From assembly GCF_012689525.1 (NCBI RefSeq), contig NZ_CP051516.1, forward strand, positions 1,798,001 through 1,862,000: a stretch of DNA of 64,000 nt, written 5' to 3'. The notes under the pieces are model-generated. The model saw nothing but the letters and a program-made list of their open reading frames with translations. It was not told the origin of the DNA and made no database searches. Shown here in pieces: positions 17,672 to 25,131 of this stretch; position 1 is the stretch's first letter, and each line of letters begins with the position of its first letter. The translations under genes were made by a program, and so were the position numbers. The stretch is from Paraburkholderia aromaticivorans. GTDB taxonomy: Bacteria; Pseudomonadota; Gammaproteobacteria; Burkholderiales; Burkholderiaceae.

Positions 17672-17694
17672 TTCTCGAAAAAACGGGATATCAA

Positions 17695-18393
17695 ATGCGA
17701 AAGATAAACGTTGTCGATTGGGCTGGCGCGTTCGCGCTGGTCTCGATATCCGTCCTGTTCTTTATTTGGGCATGCAAAATTCTGCTCGGGGTGGAACATC
17801 ATCAAGGATGGGACTGGAATGCCTTTGCAGCTTGGGGGACGTGGGTTGCCGGAATTGCCACTGTTGGAGCCGTCGTTGTTTCTCTGTTCCTCGCGAAGCA
17901 GGTTGACCGCAAAGAGCAACAAAAGGACTATGTCCGTGCAAGAATGACCGCGCTCCGTTACGTCGGGTCCCTGAGTGAACTTCACATCAAGCTCAATTTC
18001 GTGGAAGTTTGGGCAGAGGACCGTATGAAAGCTCTGTTCGACGGAAGTAGCGAACATAGCAACATAGAGCGTATCGCCGACCTCGCCCTGGCGGTCACGT
18101 TGGAAGATCTTGTGTTGCTCGCACCGATCAAGGGGAACTTTGCAATTCGATTGCATACACTTTCGCTGCTTCTCACCGGCAGCGCCGCCCACGCGGGCTC
18201 GGTGAACGGTGCATTGATCGCCCTTTACGACGCGCTCAACAGCAAAGACTCCACGCGAATTGGCGCATGTGACTCGCAACTCGAAATGGCGCTTTCGAAC
18301 CTTGGCAAGCATGTTCGATTCGCTAAGGAAATATTGATACCCCTGCTGCACGAGTGTGGGAGCGTTGCCTATGATGCGTCGAGCTGGACATAA
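17695..18393 (+). CDS. two-TM membrane protein with cytoplasmic helical domain (cassette family, member C)
   Basis: From the ATG at 17695 the product has 232 residues. TM1 is near 9-29, the loop contains GWDWNAFAAWGTW, TM2 (ATVGAVVVSLFLA) is followed by KQVDRKEQQKD, and a mostly helical C-terminal domain of about 170 residues follows. The layout is the same as members A and B: own promoter motif, plus strand, inserted in front of a minus-strand phage gene. Function is unknown. Confidence 0.7.
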   Translation: MRKINVVDWAGAFALVSISVLFFIWACKILLGVEHHQGWDWNAFAAWGTWVAGIATVGAVVVSLFLAKQVDRKEQQKDYVRARMTALRYVGSLSELHIKLNFVEVWAEDRMKALFDGSSEHSNIERIADLALAVTLEDLVLLAPIKGNFAIRLHTLSLLLTGSAAHAGSVNGALIALYDALNSKDSTRIGACDSQLEMALSNLGKHVRFAKEILIPLLHECGSVAYDASSWT

Positions 18394-18524
18394 CTGACGC
18401 GGCAATATCTCAAAGCCCCTTCGCTGCCCGGGTTTGCTGAGTTCTAGAATGCACATGTGACGTCGGTATCCTCAAAGGGACCGGGCCGAGGCCCTGCCAA
18501 ACACACGCCGCGCTGATGAGAGGG

Positions 18525-18845
18525 TCAGCGCGCCGCACTACTTGATTCAGTGGTCGACGCAATTGCGGCGGCTTCTTGTGCGAGATTCGTGTAATACAGT
18601 TGCGCGATCGCGCGCGCGGCGGCGCGCATGAGGTGTGCGTCCGCGTCGTCGATCTGGAGAGCGGCGCGGATTAGCAGACGCTCAGCGATGCCGCCGAGTA
18701 CGATCGGTTCGTTCGTATAGGCATCGGCGAACCGCTGTAGGGCCGCGACGGATCCGGACACGCTGTGGTATTCCTCGCGACCAATGCGGGCGTTGAGAAG
18801 CACCGTGAGTCCGGCGGCGCGGGCCTGTTCGAGAATGCTGGACAT
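18525..18845 (-). CDS. hypothetical phage protein
   Basis: The start at 18845 has GGGAGG eight bases upstream and gives 106 residues, mostly alpha-helical and Ala-rich (SSILEQARAAGLTVLLNARI, then AERLLIRAALQ). It begins three bases beyond the end of the -1 reading frame that extends ParB, consistent with translational coupling to it. Confidence 0.6.
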   Translation of the reverse strand: MSSILEQARAAGLTVLLNARIGREEYHSVSGSVAALQRFADAYTNEPIVLGGIAERLLIRAALQIDDADAHLMRAAARAIAQLYYTNLAQEAAAIASTTESSSAAR

Positions 18846-18987
18846 GGTCAGGGCCTCCCGGTGGTGGGGAAGGGCCATGCAGCTTCCAACGGCAGCGCTG
18901 CATGCGGTTCCTGTTGCTTGGCTGCGACCTTGCGTGCTGTCTTCTTAGCCGCCGGCACGTTCTTCACCGGAATTGGCGCGACGGTTT

Positions 18988-20937
18988 TCACAGGAGGGTC
19001 TTTTTCACGGCGGGGATCTTCTCGGCCGGGATCTTGACCTGCGCCTTCTTCGCCGGCGGCGTCTTTGCGCGCAAGAGAGAAGGGAGCCAGCCGGAATCGG
19101 CGAGCAGCTCTTCGGCCTTCTGTGCGAGCTCGGCCTTTTTCAGCTTGTCGGCCTGCTTGATCGCGATCTCGGCGATGCCAACCTCTTCGAGCGCTTCGAT
19201 GATTACCGGCTTGGCCACCTGGCCGAGAAAGGACTTGCGCGTCGGTTGCCACCAGTCGGCCATGTTCAGACCGATCGTTTGCTCAACGTGCTCGAGCGGC
19301 CGCGCGTGATCGTTGCTGGTGGTGGTGTTGATGCAGGCCGCCGTGCAGAACGCGAGCAGCTCGACCACGTCGACCACGCTGCGCGAAGCCACGTAGTCGA
19401 AAATGGCGTTCGGATCCTCTGGCAGTTCGTCCAGCAGCTGCGTGCGCCGCTCGGTTAGCGCTGCCCACGCCTTGCTTTCTTCCATGTCGTCAGCGCTGGA
19501 CGTGAGATTCGTGAGCTGCTCGGTCGGCGCGATAGAGAGGCCGCCGGATCCGAAATAGCCGGTATGGAGCACCCTTGCGAGCAGCGTCGAGCACAGCAGA
19601 TCGAGCGCCACGCGCGGTGCTTCGAGAAGGTGTGCGGACATGGCGGCCGACCGGTTCGCTGTGAGCTTGCGCAGCAGTACTTCGCTATACGCGGGCTTCT
19701 CGTCTTCCACCGCTTCGCCGGCGGCGACGCGCTTCTCGCGTTCGGCCTTGACCTTCGCCTTCTCTTTCTCGGCCGCCACCTTCGGGTCAATCATGCCGCG
19801 GTGAATTTCCAGCATGCCTTGATGGTTGAGCCCCAGCACGACCCCAGAGGCTTTCATCTGTCGATCGCTGTAGGTTTCGAGCGATTCCTTGATCTTGTTG
19901 ATCAGGTCGACGGCTCGCTCTGCTTTGTGCTCAAGCTCGTCTATCTCGCCGTCAGTGATCTGATCTTCAGTGTCGGCGTTCTGAGCTTCATTGGCCGCGT
20001 TGGCGATCTCTTCAAGCGATGCGATCTCGGTCCGCTCCGCGGCAGTGAGTTCGCGCACCTTCGGTTTGCTCCGACCGTAAGCGCTGGTGACGCTATATCC
20101 CATTTCCGGTACCACTTTCACGAACGACCAGCCCTCGGCTTTGAGCTGGTCGGCCACGGCCTGCAGCTTGCCCGCTGCGAGCGTATTCATGAGCGTCATG
20201 TCTTCGACGTAGCTGCTATTTTCGGTGCCGAAAAGATCCCGCACCACGCGGCCGCCGGCGGCTTCGTATGCGTCGACGCCGACGAACTTGGCCACTCGCT
20301 CGCCGCTCACCTGCAGCTTGCCCGCCATCAGCGCGTCGCGCAGGCTGCTGCCGCTGCGCTGGTAGGGATATTGCGTACCCTTCCATACCTTCAACTGCAG
20401 CTTGCGATCTGTGGTCAGCGTGAACGCCTGCAGGGCGTCGAGCGTCATTTCACCCTTACGGTAGATCTCGATGAGCTCGGGCGCCACATCCGAAAGCGCG
20501 AGACGCCGGCGCACAACGAGAGGCGTCACTCCGAATTGCGCGGCGATATCTTCGACCGGCGTGCCTTCCTCGGAAAGCACCTTGAACGCATAAAACTCGT
20601 CCGCCGGATGCATCGGTTCGCGGGCACTGTTCTCGGCGACACTCGCGGCCAGCGCGTGCTCGGGACTCGTGAGCAGGCAGAACACGGGGTGATCGGCCGG
20701 CACTTTGCCCTGTTGCTCGAGCAGCTTGAATGCGCGGTACCTCCGACCGCCGCCGACGGCGCCGTGATCGCCGTCCTCGGGAATGACGATCAGGTTCTGC
20801 AGCTGACCTTGCGAATCCAGCAGCGCGGCGAGCTCAGTTACATCGCTCTTATCGTCCGGGCGTGCGTTGAGCGGCGAGATATGCAGCTTGTTCAGCGGCA
20901 CCGTAATGAGGCGGCCGTCGACGGTCTGTTTTTTCAT
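18988..20937 (-). CDS. ParB/RepB/Spo0J-type protein (phage-borne, no ParA)
   Basis: A 649-residue protein with a ParB/sulfiredoxin-type domain at residues ~12-115 (box GGGRRYRA at 62-69, AENSAREPMHPADE at 101-114) and an HTH at ~127-148 (VEDIAAQFGVTPLVVRRR). A long helical, charged region and a Lys/Pro/Ala-rich tail follow. Plasmid and chromosomal ParB proteins usually have ~300 residues, so this belongs to the long phage/ICE type. No ParA is seen. Near 19003 a -1 frameshift would add about 50 Lys/Ala-rich residues ending at 18848. Confidence 0.85.
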   Translation of the reverse strand: MKKQTVDGRLITVPLNKLHISPLNARPDDKSDVTELAALLDSQGQLQNLIVIPEDGDHGAVGGGRRYRAFKLLEQQGKVPADHPVFCLLTSPEHALAASVAENSAREPMHPADEFYAFKVLSEEGTPVEDIAAQFGVTPLVVRRRLALSDVAPELIEIYRKGEMTLDALQAFTLTTDRKLQLKVWKGTQYPYQRSGSSLRDALMAGKLQVSGERVAKFVGVDAYEAAGGRVVRDLFGTENSSYVEDMTLMNTLAAGKLQAVADQLKAEGWSFVKVVPEMGYSVTSAYGRSKPKVRELTAAERTEIASLEEIANAANEAQNADTEDQITDGEIDELEHKAERAVDLINKIKESLETYSDRQMKASGVVLGLNHQGMLEIHRGMIDPKVAAEKEKAKVKAEREKRVAAGEAVEDEKPAYSEVLLRKLTANRSAAMSAHLLEAPRVALDLLCSTLLARVLHTGYFGSGGLSIAPTEQLTNLTSSADDMEESKAWAALTERRTQLLDELPEDPNAIFDYVASRSVVDVVELLAFCTAACINTTTSNDHARPLEHVEQTIGLNMADWWQPTRKSFLGQVAKPVIIEALEEVGIAEIAIKQADKLKKAELAQKAEELLADSGWLPSLLRAKTPPAKKAQVKIPAEKIPAVKKTLL

Positions 20938-20954
20938 GGCGGTTGAGTTGCCTG

Positions 20955-21383
20955 TTAATGAGTGGTGTGCGGCGTGACATCTGCCGAGTTGAAGATCGCG
21001 CCGAGGATGCCGGTCAACCCGCGATCGCTGAACTGCGACGCCGGCGGTACCGGTTGCGAAAGACGCTCGCGCATCAGGTGCAGTGCGCGGCGCCATGCCT
21101 CATTGGTCTGCGGCGAATCGAGCCACATCGGGATCCAGTTGCCGGCGCTATACGCGGCGTCATAGCGGCGCAGCATGGCGGCGCGTGTCATGCGAACGGG
21201 GACAGCGACAGTGAGGTCGTCCTCGCGCAGCACATGCTCAACGCCCATGGCGAACCCGACGTGCGGCAACGTCCATCCATCGAACTGGATGGAGTCGATG
21301 AGCTGCCCGTCCTCGCCGAGTGCAGCGATCGACTGAAAATAATCACTCGGCCGCGAGTCGTTGAATATGAAGATCGTTTTCAT
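20955..21383 (-). CDS. hypothetical phage protein
   Basis: A 142-residue protein starting MKTIFIFNDSRPSDYFQSIA, with a beta-alpha opening and a Trp/Arg-rich helical end. Its ATG overlaps the stop of the small ORF at 21380-21538 (ATGA), so the two are probably translated together. No family is recognised. Confidence 0.6.
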   Translation of the reverse strand: MKTIFIFNDSRPSDYFQSIAALGEDGQLIDSIQFDGWTLPHVGFAMGVEHVLREDDLTVAVPVRMTRAAMLRRYDAAYSAGNWIPMWLDSPQTNEAWRRALHLMRERLSQPVPPASQFSDRGLTGILGAIFNSADVTPHTTH

Positions 21384-21538
21384 GGCTTGAGTCCCTTCGT
21401 GTGGTGCGTCACGCGCCGACGCCTGGCGGCGCGCACATGTGCGCGAACGAGTCGATGTGCTTCGTGAAGCGAAATGCTGTTTGCCTGCAGATCCGCGAGC
21501 AGTTGCCAGAGAGTCGGTGTTTGCCTGCGTCGCTGCAT
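21380..21538 (-). CDS. small basic protein coupled to the next gene
   Basis: A 52-codon ORF starting MQRRRQTPTLWQLLADLQAN, below the usual length cut-off. An AGGA ribosome-binding sequence precedes the ATG by seven bases. The TGA overlaps the ATG of the downstream gene. The first half looks like an amphipathic helix and the second is Arg-rich, so nucleic-acid binding is possible. Confidence 0.5.
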   Translation of the reverse strand: MQRRRQTPTLWQLLADLQANSISLHEAHRLVRAHVRAARRRRVTHHTKGLKP

Positions 21539-21628
21539 GACGAATCCTGAAAAAAACGGGCGCTGTGAGAGCCGCCCCCAAAGCTCGCCGACCGGGGGGG
21601 TACAACCGACGAGGAGACCACCGAGAAA

Positions 21629-22363
21629 TCATTTGCGCAGCTCGACAAGCGTCATCAGCGCGCGGAAGTGTTGAGGCTTCAGCTCGACCGTGCAGGCTTC
21701 GGTCTGGATGGTGATATCGCCGTCAGGCCAGCAGAGCAGCCGCACGTCGCCGACGAAGACCACGAACTCGGGCTTGCGCGCGAGCACCGGCGCAGGCTCA
21801 CTTGCTGGTGCTGGTGCTGGTGCTGGTGCTGGTGCTGGTGCTGGTGCTGGTGCTGGTGCTGGTGCTGGTGCCGGTGCTGGTGCCGCATCGACCAACTTCG
21901 GCGCGCGCGGCTTGCGCATCGCGACGATTGCCGAAGCGGCTTCGAAGTGGCTGACCGCGACCGGTGGCCCCTTCGCTGCGACGTTTGGCTTCGCGGCGAC
22001 CTCGATGCCAATGCAGTACTTCCCGCCGTCGCGAACGATCCGTCCTTCCCGAAGAGCTGCGGTTATGAAGGGCATAATTCCTCCCTTTGAGGTAATGCCG
22101 AGTGCCTTGCACAGATCGCCCGCCGGCGACGGACCGTGCTCGCGCAGATATGCGATTACCTCTTCGGCGCGCGTGACGCGCTTCATCTCAGGAGCTCCGA
22201 CCGGCGTCGCTTTGTGAAGCCGGCTGAGCGGATTAGCCCATGGGCCCGTTGGCGCGGCGCCTTCGTGCGCAATCCCACCGACGTCGGCGTCGGTGACTGC
22301 TTCCACGGTGTCCGCCGGCCCTGCCGCACGCGGGAACATGTTGGGGTGGTCGACGCTCTTCAC
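21629..22363 (-). CDS. phage protein with winged-helix-like segment and (Ala-Pro) linker
   Basis: A 244-residue product from a GTG that overlaps the previous stop (GTGA). The middle (TRAEEVIAYLREHGPSPAGD, then LCKALGITSKGGIMPFITAA) looks like a winged helix of the kind that measures gene-dose or regulatory DNA. An alternating Ala-Pro linker of about 15 repeats, encoded by a hexanucleotide repeat, joins it to a C-terminal beta-rich domain. DNA binding is inferred; the target is unknown. Confidence 0.6.
   Translation of the reverse strand: MKSVDHPNMFPRAAGPADTVEAVTDADVGGIAHEGAAPTGPWANPLSRLHKATPVGAPEMKRVTRAEEVIAYLREHGPSPAGDLCKALGITSKGGIMPFITAALREGRIVRDGGKYCIGIEVAAKPNVAAKGPPVAVSHFEAASAIVAMRKPRAPKLVDAAPAPAPAPAPAPAPAPAPAPAPAPAPASEPAPVLARKPEFVVFVGDVRLLCWPDGDITIQTEACTVELKPQHFRALMTLVELRK
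21804..21882. repeat. hexanucleotide tandem repeat (GCTGGT)n
   Basis: About eleven perfect GCTGGT units (21804-21869), then two imperfect ones, lie inside the gene at 21629-22363. On the coding strand they give alternating Pro and Ala. Because the unit is six bases, copy-number changes keep the frame and only alter linker length. Confidence 0.9.
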
Positions 22364-23097
22364 GACAGGTGCTCCACGAGCGCGGCGGTGCTGTGGCGCG
22401 GGAAGAAGCGCGTTGCACGTGCGACCATGGTGTCGAGCTCGAGCTCGAGCACGGCCTGTTCGCTCGCCGCGTGCGCGGTCCTATATAGAGCGGGCAGCGC
22501 GCTTTCGAAGCTCTCGCGCACTTCGTCGCGCGTCGCGCAGCGATTGTCGCGGTACCAGAAGACTTGTTCAGCGTCGCCGATGCGCAGCTGAACGACGTCG
22601 GCGCCCGGCAGCACCTCATAGCTACGCGTCACCCAGACCATTACGACGCCGGCACCGCGGTGGCTCGAGAGACCGGCAGCTTTATATTTCGCGCAGTCCT
22701 GATGCGCCGGCGCAGAACCGCTCAGGCGATTGACCGCTGCGGTGGGCCGCAGGATGAATGCCTTGTACTGACCGAGCGCTTCGCCGCAGATGGCGCACCG
22801 CTTGTAGTAATGGCAGGCGGCGAGGTCCAGTGACGGCGCATCAGCCGCGGGCGGCATGGCGCGCAGTCGCACCGGTACCGCTGGCGCACCCTTACGAAGA
22901 AGCATGCTCATAGCGCTTCCTAAACCGGAGGCACGACGCGACCGCGCCTCAGGAAGAGCCCGGTCATCGTTCGCGGGGGCGGGTGGGTTGAAATCAGTGT
23001 CGAAGGTGCGGTCGAAGCGACTGGCGGCGCTCGTGAGCGTCCAGGCAACGGAGCCGAAAGCGACGAGGGCGGACCCCACATAGCCGAGTGTGTTCAT
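22360..23097 (-). CDS. phage membrane-anchored or zinc-finger protein, unknown
   Basis: A 245-residue product starting MNTLGYVGSALVAFGSVAWT, a hydrophobic N-terminal segment. A Cys-x2-Cys ... His-x2-Cys group (CAICGEAL, then HQDCAKY) in the middle is likely to bind zinc. A helical, Glu/Arg-rich C-terminus follows. A second start near 22913 (MSMLLRKG) would drop the membrane segment, so this may be two fused functions. Confidence 0.5.
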   Translation of the reverse strand: MNTLGYVGSALVAFGSVAWTLTSAASRFDRTFDTDFNPPAPANDDRALPEARSRRASGLGSAMSMLLRKGAPAVPVRLRAMPPAADAPSLDLAACHYYKRCAICGEALGQYKAFILRPTAAVNRLSGSAPAHQDCAKYKAAGLSSHRGAGVVMVWVTRSYEVLPGADVVQLRIGDAEQVFWYRDNRCATRDEVRESFESALPALYRTAHAASEQAVLELELDTMVARATRFFPRHSTAALVEHLS

Positions 23098-23101
23098 CGT
23101 G

Positions 23102-23371
23102 TCAGTCCTCATCGATGTCGTTGGCGGCGCGCCGTTTGATGTCGACGCATTGATCGTCGAACCCGAGCGATGTCTGGTCGCCGAGCTGGCTGCGCGGCTG
23201 CGAGCTGCGACGTGCTTTCGGGTTCGGATGGAGCTGGGCGCGCACGGCAGCCTGAACGGCGGCGCGCACGGCAGGCGAGAGGAGCGCTTCATCGGGCTCA
23301 CCCTCGACGCCGAGCGTGCGGCATGCCGGCGCGAGCAAGTCATCGGGGAGACGGGTGGGAGTCGGTCGCAT
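23102..23371 (-). CDS. hypothetical phage protein
   Basis: From the ATG at 23371 the product has 89 residues. It is Arg/Ala-rich, with an acidic end (NDIDED). An earlier start at 23404 is possible. It is packed between neighbours with no gap larger than a few bases, as expected in an operon. No family is recognised. Confidence 0.45.
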   Translation of the reverse strand: MRPTPTRLPDDLLAPACRTLGVEGEPDEALLSPAVRAAVQAAVRAQLHPNPKARRSSQPRSQLGDQTSLGFDDQCVDIKRRAANDIDED

Positions 23372-23379
23372 GGCCGTTC

Positions 23380-23580
23380 TCACAGGCACCGAGTGAACGA
23401 GCACGCGGAATGTCTAGCGGCCTCACGGTCCTGGTACTGCATATATCCGGTGTAGAGCAGGTAGACGAAGAGCACGCCGAGCACGGCGAGGATGTTCCGG
23501 ACGATCCGAAAAGCCGACTTCACAGCGCGCGCGCCGCGCCGGGTGTTGCCGGTGGGTGTTGCTGACTGTTGATGGGCCAT
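23380..23580 (-). CDS. small single-TM phage protein
   Basis: A 66-residue product (MAHQQSATPTGNTRRGARAV) with one strong membrane segment (ILAVLGVLFVYLLYTGYM) and a short tail. The ribosome-binding CGGAG precedes the ATG. The first ~40 bases around its start are repeated at 24040-24090 (see the truncated copy), on the other side of the plus-strand gene at 23679. Confidence 0.55.
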   Translation of the reverse strand: MAHQQSATPTGNTRRGARAVKSAFRIVRNILAVLGVLFVYLLYTGYMQYQDREAARHSACSFTRCL

Positions 23581-23594
23581 CACTGCTCCGCATG

Positions 23595-23622
23595 TTGGCG
23601 GGCAATTCCTTCGCGTGATAAT
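23595..23622 (+). promoter_or_regulatory. sigma70 promoter for the gene at 23679
   Basis: TTGGCG (23595-23600) and GATAAT (23617-23622) are separated by 16 bases on the plus strand, with the gene start about 57 bases further on. This makes the plus-strand gene an independent unit inside the minus-strand operon. Confidence 0.5.
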
Positions 23623-23678
23623 GAGAGTGCCGAACTCGCAAACGGCATTTCATTGACCACTTTCAGAAGGAATCACCC

Positions 23679-23930
23679 ATGGACGAAACAACCGAACTCA
23701 AACTTCGCGTTGAGGCGCTGGAGATTGCGTTGAAGGCTGCACTGGCGGAGTCGGCCGATGTGGCGAGCGTTGCTCGTCAGGCGCTCCAGAGTGAACTGGA
23801 CGAGATTGCGAAAACGGAGCCGCCGCCTCGTGAGCCCGGCTTCCCGCGCGTGGTCGAGATGCTGCCGCGTAGTCCGCGACAGGACAGTCGGAAAGCTGCG
23901 CTAACAAGGCTTCTAAAGCTGCTTTCCTAG
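23679..23930 (+). CDS. small coiled-coil protein (cassette gene)
   Basis: An 83-residue protein with a strongly heptad-like N-terminal helix (TELKLRVEALEIALKAALAE). AGAAGGA lies just before the ATG and a sigma70-type promoter further upstream. It is flanked by two copies of the 5' end of a minus-strand gene, suggesting arrival as a cassette. Function is unknown. Confidence 0.55.
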   Translation: MDETTELKLRVEALEIALKAALAESADVASVARQALQSELDEIAKTEPPPREPGFPRVVEMLPRSPRQDSRKAALTRLLKLLS

Positions 23931-23931
23931 A

Positions 23932-24078
23932 AGCGCGGTGCCGGCGACCGACTTCCCCCGGCCCCTCGACACAGTCGGCAATTACACACAGTGCTCTAGA
24001 TACCCGCGCTGCTACGAAGCGCAATGCATCGGCGGCGCGGCTGCGGGTTCTGTTGCTAACTGACTGTTGGTGGGCCAT
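23932..24078 (-). pseudogene. truncated or diverged second copy of the MAHQQS gene
   Basis: The ATG at 24078, preceded by CGGAG, starts MAHQQSVSNRTRSRAADALR. The first six residues and the leader match the gene at 23580, but no membrane segment follows. The frame continues only as antisense of the plus-strand gene at 23679. It is the first reading frame after promoter PL, so it could still act as a leader peptide. Confidence 0.45.
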
Positions 24079-24112
24079 CGCTTGCTCCGTTGACTACGAC
24101 CTGTTGGAGCGA

Positions 24113-24152
24113 ATATTAGGCAATGCCATATCTCTTGTAAAGAGGCAATGCC
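24113..24152 (-). promoter_or_regulatory. PL promoter with repressor operator pair
   Basis: On the minus strand TTTACA (24136-24141) and TAATAT (24113-24118) are 17 bases apart, a near-consensus sigma70 promoter for the leftward operon. Two GGCAATGCC palindromes flank the -35: one fills the spacer next to the -10 (24119-24127) and one lies just upstream (24144-24152). The same arrangement occurs at PR. Confidence 0.7.
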
Positions 24153-24227
24153 ATATTTTTTGCGCAAGACTGCCTCATCGCCATATGGCGACGGTTTGAG
24201 GCCAAGGGGAAAGATGAGTGGCGGGCG

Positions 24228-24491
24228 TTACCCAGCGCGTCCCGAGTGCACTTCTACGAGGTGGTTTGAGACGGCAAGCACGAGCTTTAGGAGACTGATT
24301 GCTTGCGTCGGATTTGCCACGAGCGGCTGAGATTCAATCCGGCCGTCTTGATAGATATCGATGTGAAGGGATGTGGTGATGCATTTGCGCCGTGCTCTGT
24401 GTGCGCGCAATTCTGCTCTGCGCGCTGCACGGCGGTAGGAGGCGAGGTTAACCACTCTTGGGGTGGCGTCCCCGGCTTGTCGATCGTCCAT
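24228..24491 (-). CDS. hypothetical phage protein downstream of the repressor
   Basis: An 87-residue product starting MDDRQAGDATPRVVNLASYR. The Arg-rich helix is followed by SLHIDIYQDGRIESQPLV and an amphipathic helix, a credible small fold. It overlaps the end of the repressor gene by about 40 bases on the same strand and is probably co-expressed with it in the lysogen. No family is recognised. Confidence 0.5.
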   Translation of the reverse strand: MDDRQAGDATPRVVNLASYRRAARRAELRAHRARRKCITTSLHIDIYQDGRIESQPLVANPTQAISLLKLVLAVSNHLVEVHSGRAG

Positions 24492-25056
24492 TCTTTGCGT
24501 TCCCCCGGTCGGGTGCGAGTCCGAGATCCGCGAGGGCGTCCTCGACTTCTTTGTCCGAGGGCAATTCTGCAACCGCTACAGATTCTTCAATTCGCTGAGA
24601 AGCGCCTGAAATGGCTTTCTGTGCGTCACGTAAGGACGAAAGGATTGTGTGTATGGCGAGAAGCTTCTCTGTAGGAACGCCGGCGGCGTCGGCCTCCATT
24701 GCAGCGCGCGCGATCATCGCAACGGCGTTCGAGAAGGGCGAATCACCCATCTTTCCGTGCGCGAATCGACTCAACTCAACGTATTGAGGGTTCTTCATCA
24801 GGTTGACGAAGGTGCTTGTCTTTCCTCCGCCAGTCGCCATCGCGACGTACTCGAGGCCCCAATATTTTGGATCTGCGACGTCGCTAAAGTATTCGATCAA
24901 ATCGGCAATGCGGTTTTTCGCGATGCGCCCGTATTTAATCCAGTCCTGCACAGACGCCGGTTTGACGCCCATAGCGTCCGCAAACGCCTTTTTCGTGACG
25001 TGTTTTCGTTCGATGGCGCGCGCGATGGCTGCGCCGAGTTCAGGGCCAGTAAGCAT
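24448..25056 (-). CDS. phage repressor-type HTH protein (CI analogue)
   Basis: A 202-residue protein whose first ~70 residues form an HTH (ARAIERKHVTKKAFADAMGV, then KPASVQDWIKYGR). The C-terminal part is helical and shows no S24/LexA-type catalytic pattern, so RecA-dependent self-cleavage is not expected. It is divergent from the Cro-like gene across operator palindromes. The ATG lies inside a GGCAATGC half-site, with no ribosome-binding site in front, as in leaderless lambda cI mRNA from PRM. Confidence 0.75.
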   Translation of the reverse strand: MLTGPELGAAIARAIERKHVTKKAFADAMGVKPASVQDWIKYGRIAKNRIADLIEYFSDVADPKYWGLEYVAMATGGGKTSTFVNLMKNPQYVELSRFAHGKMGDSPFSNAVAMIARAAMEADAAGVPTEKLLAIHTILSSLRDAQKAISGASQRIEESVAVAELPSDKEVEDALADLGLAPDRGNAKNGRSTSRGRHPKSG

Positions 25057-25124
25057 TGCCTAATTTGACCCGTAGAAGCCGTCATGCGGCAATGCCTTGC
25101 AAAGATGAGGCAATGCCATATAAT
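25055..25124. promoter_or_regulatory. PR promoter and operators between repressor and cro
   Basis: On the plus strand TTGCAA (25097-25102) and a perfect TATAAT (25119-25124) are 16 bases apart. GGCAATGCC occurs at 25088-25096, directly before the -35, and at 25109-25117, in the spacer next to the -10. A partial copy (GCATTGCC, 25055-25062) overlaps the repressor start. This is a lambda-like OR region. The expected RNA start is at about the cro ATG. Confidence 0.75.
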
Positions 25125-25131
25125 TTGCCTC

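Noticed and set aside
18509..18532. Hairpin with 8-bp arms near the end of the gene at 18525, as terminator
   Set aside because: No T run follows on either strand, and it overlaps the stop codon.
19564..20946. Plus-strand ORF of 460 codons opposite the ParB-like gene
   Set aside because: Mirror of the ParB frame; no family pattern.
21804..21882. Possible CRISPR-like array
   Set aside because: The unit is six bases with no spacers; it is a simple tandem repeat inside a coding region.
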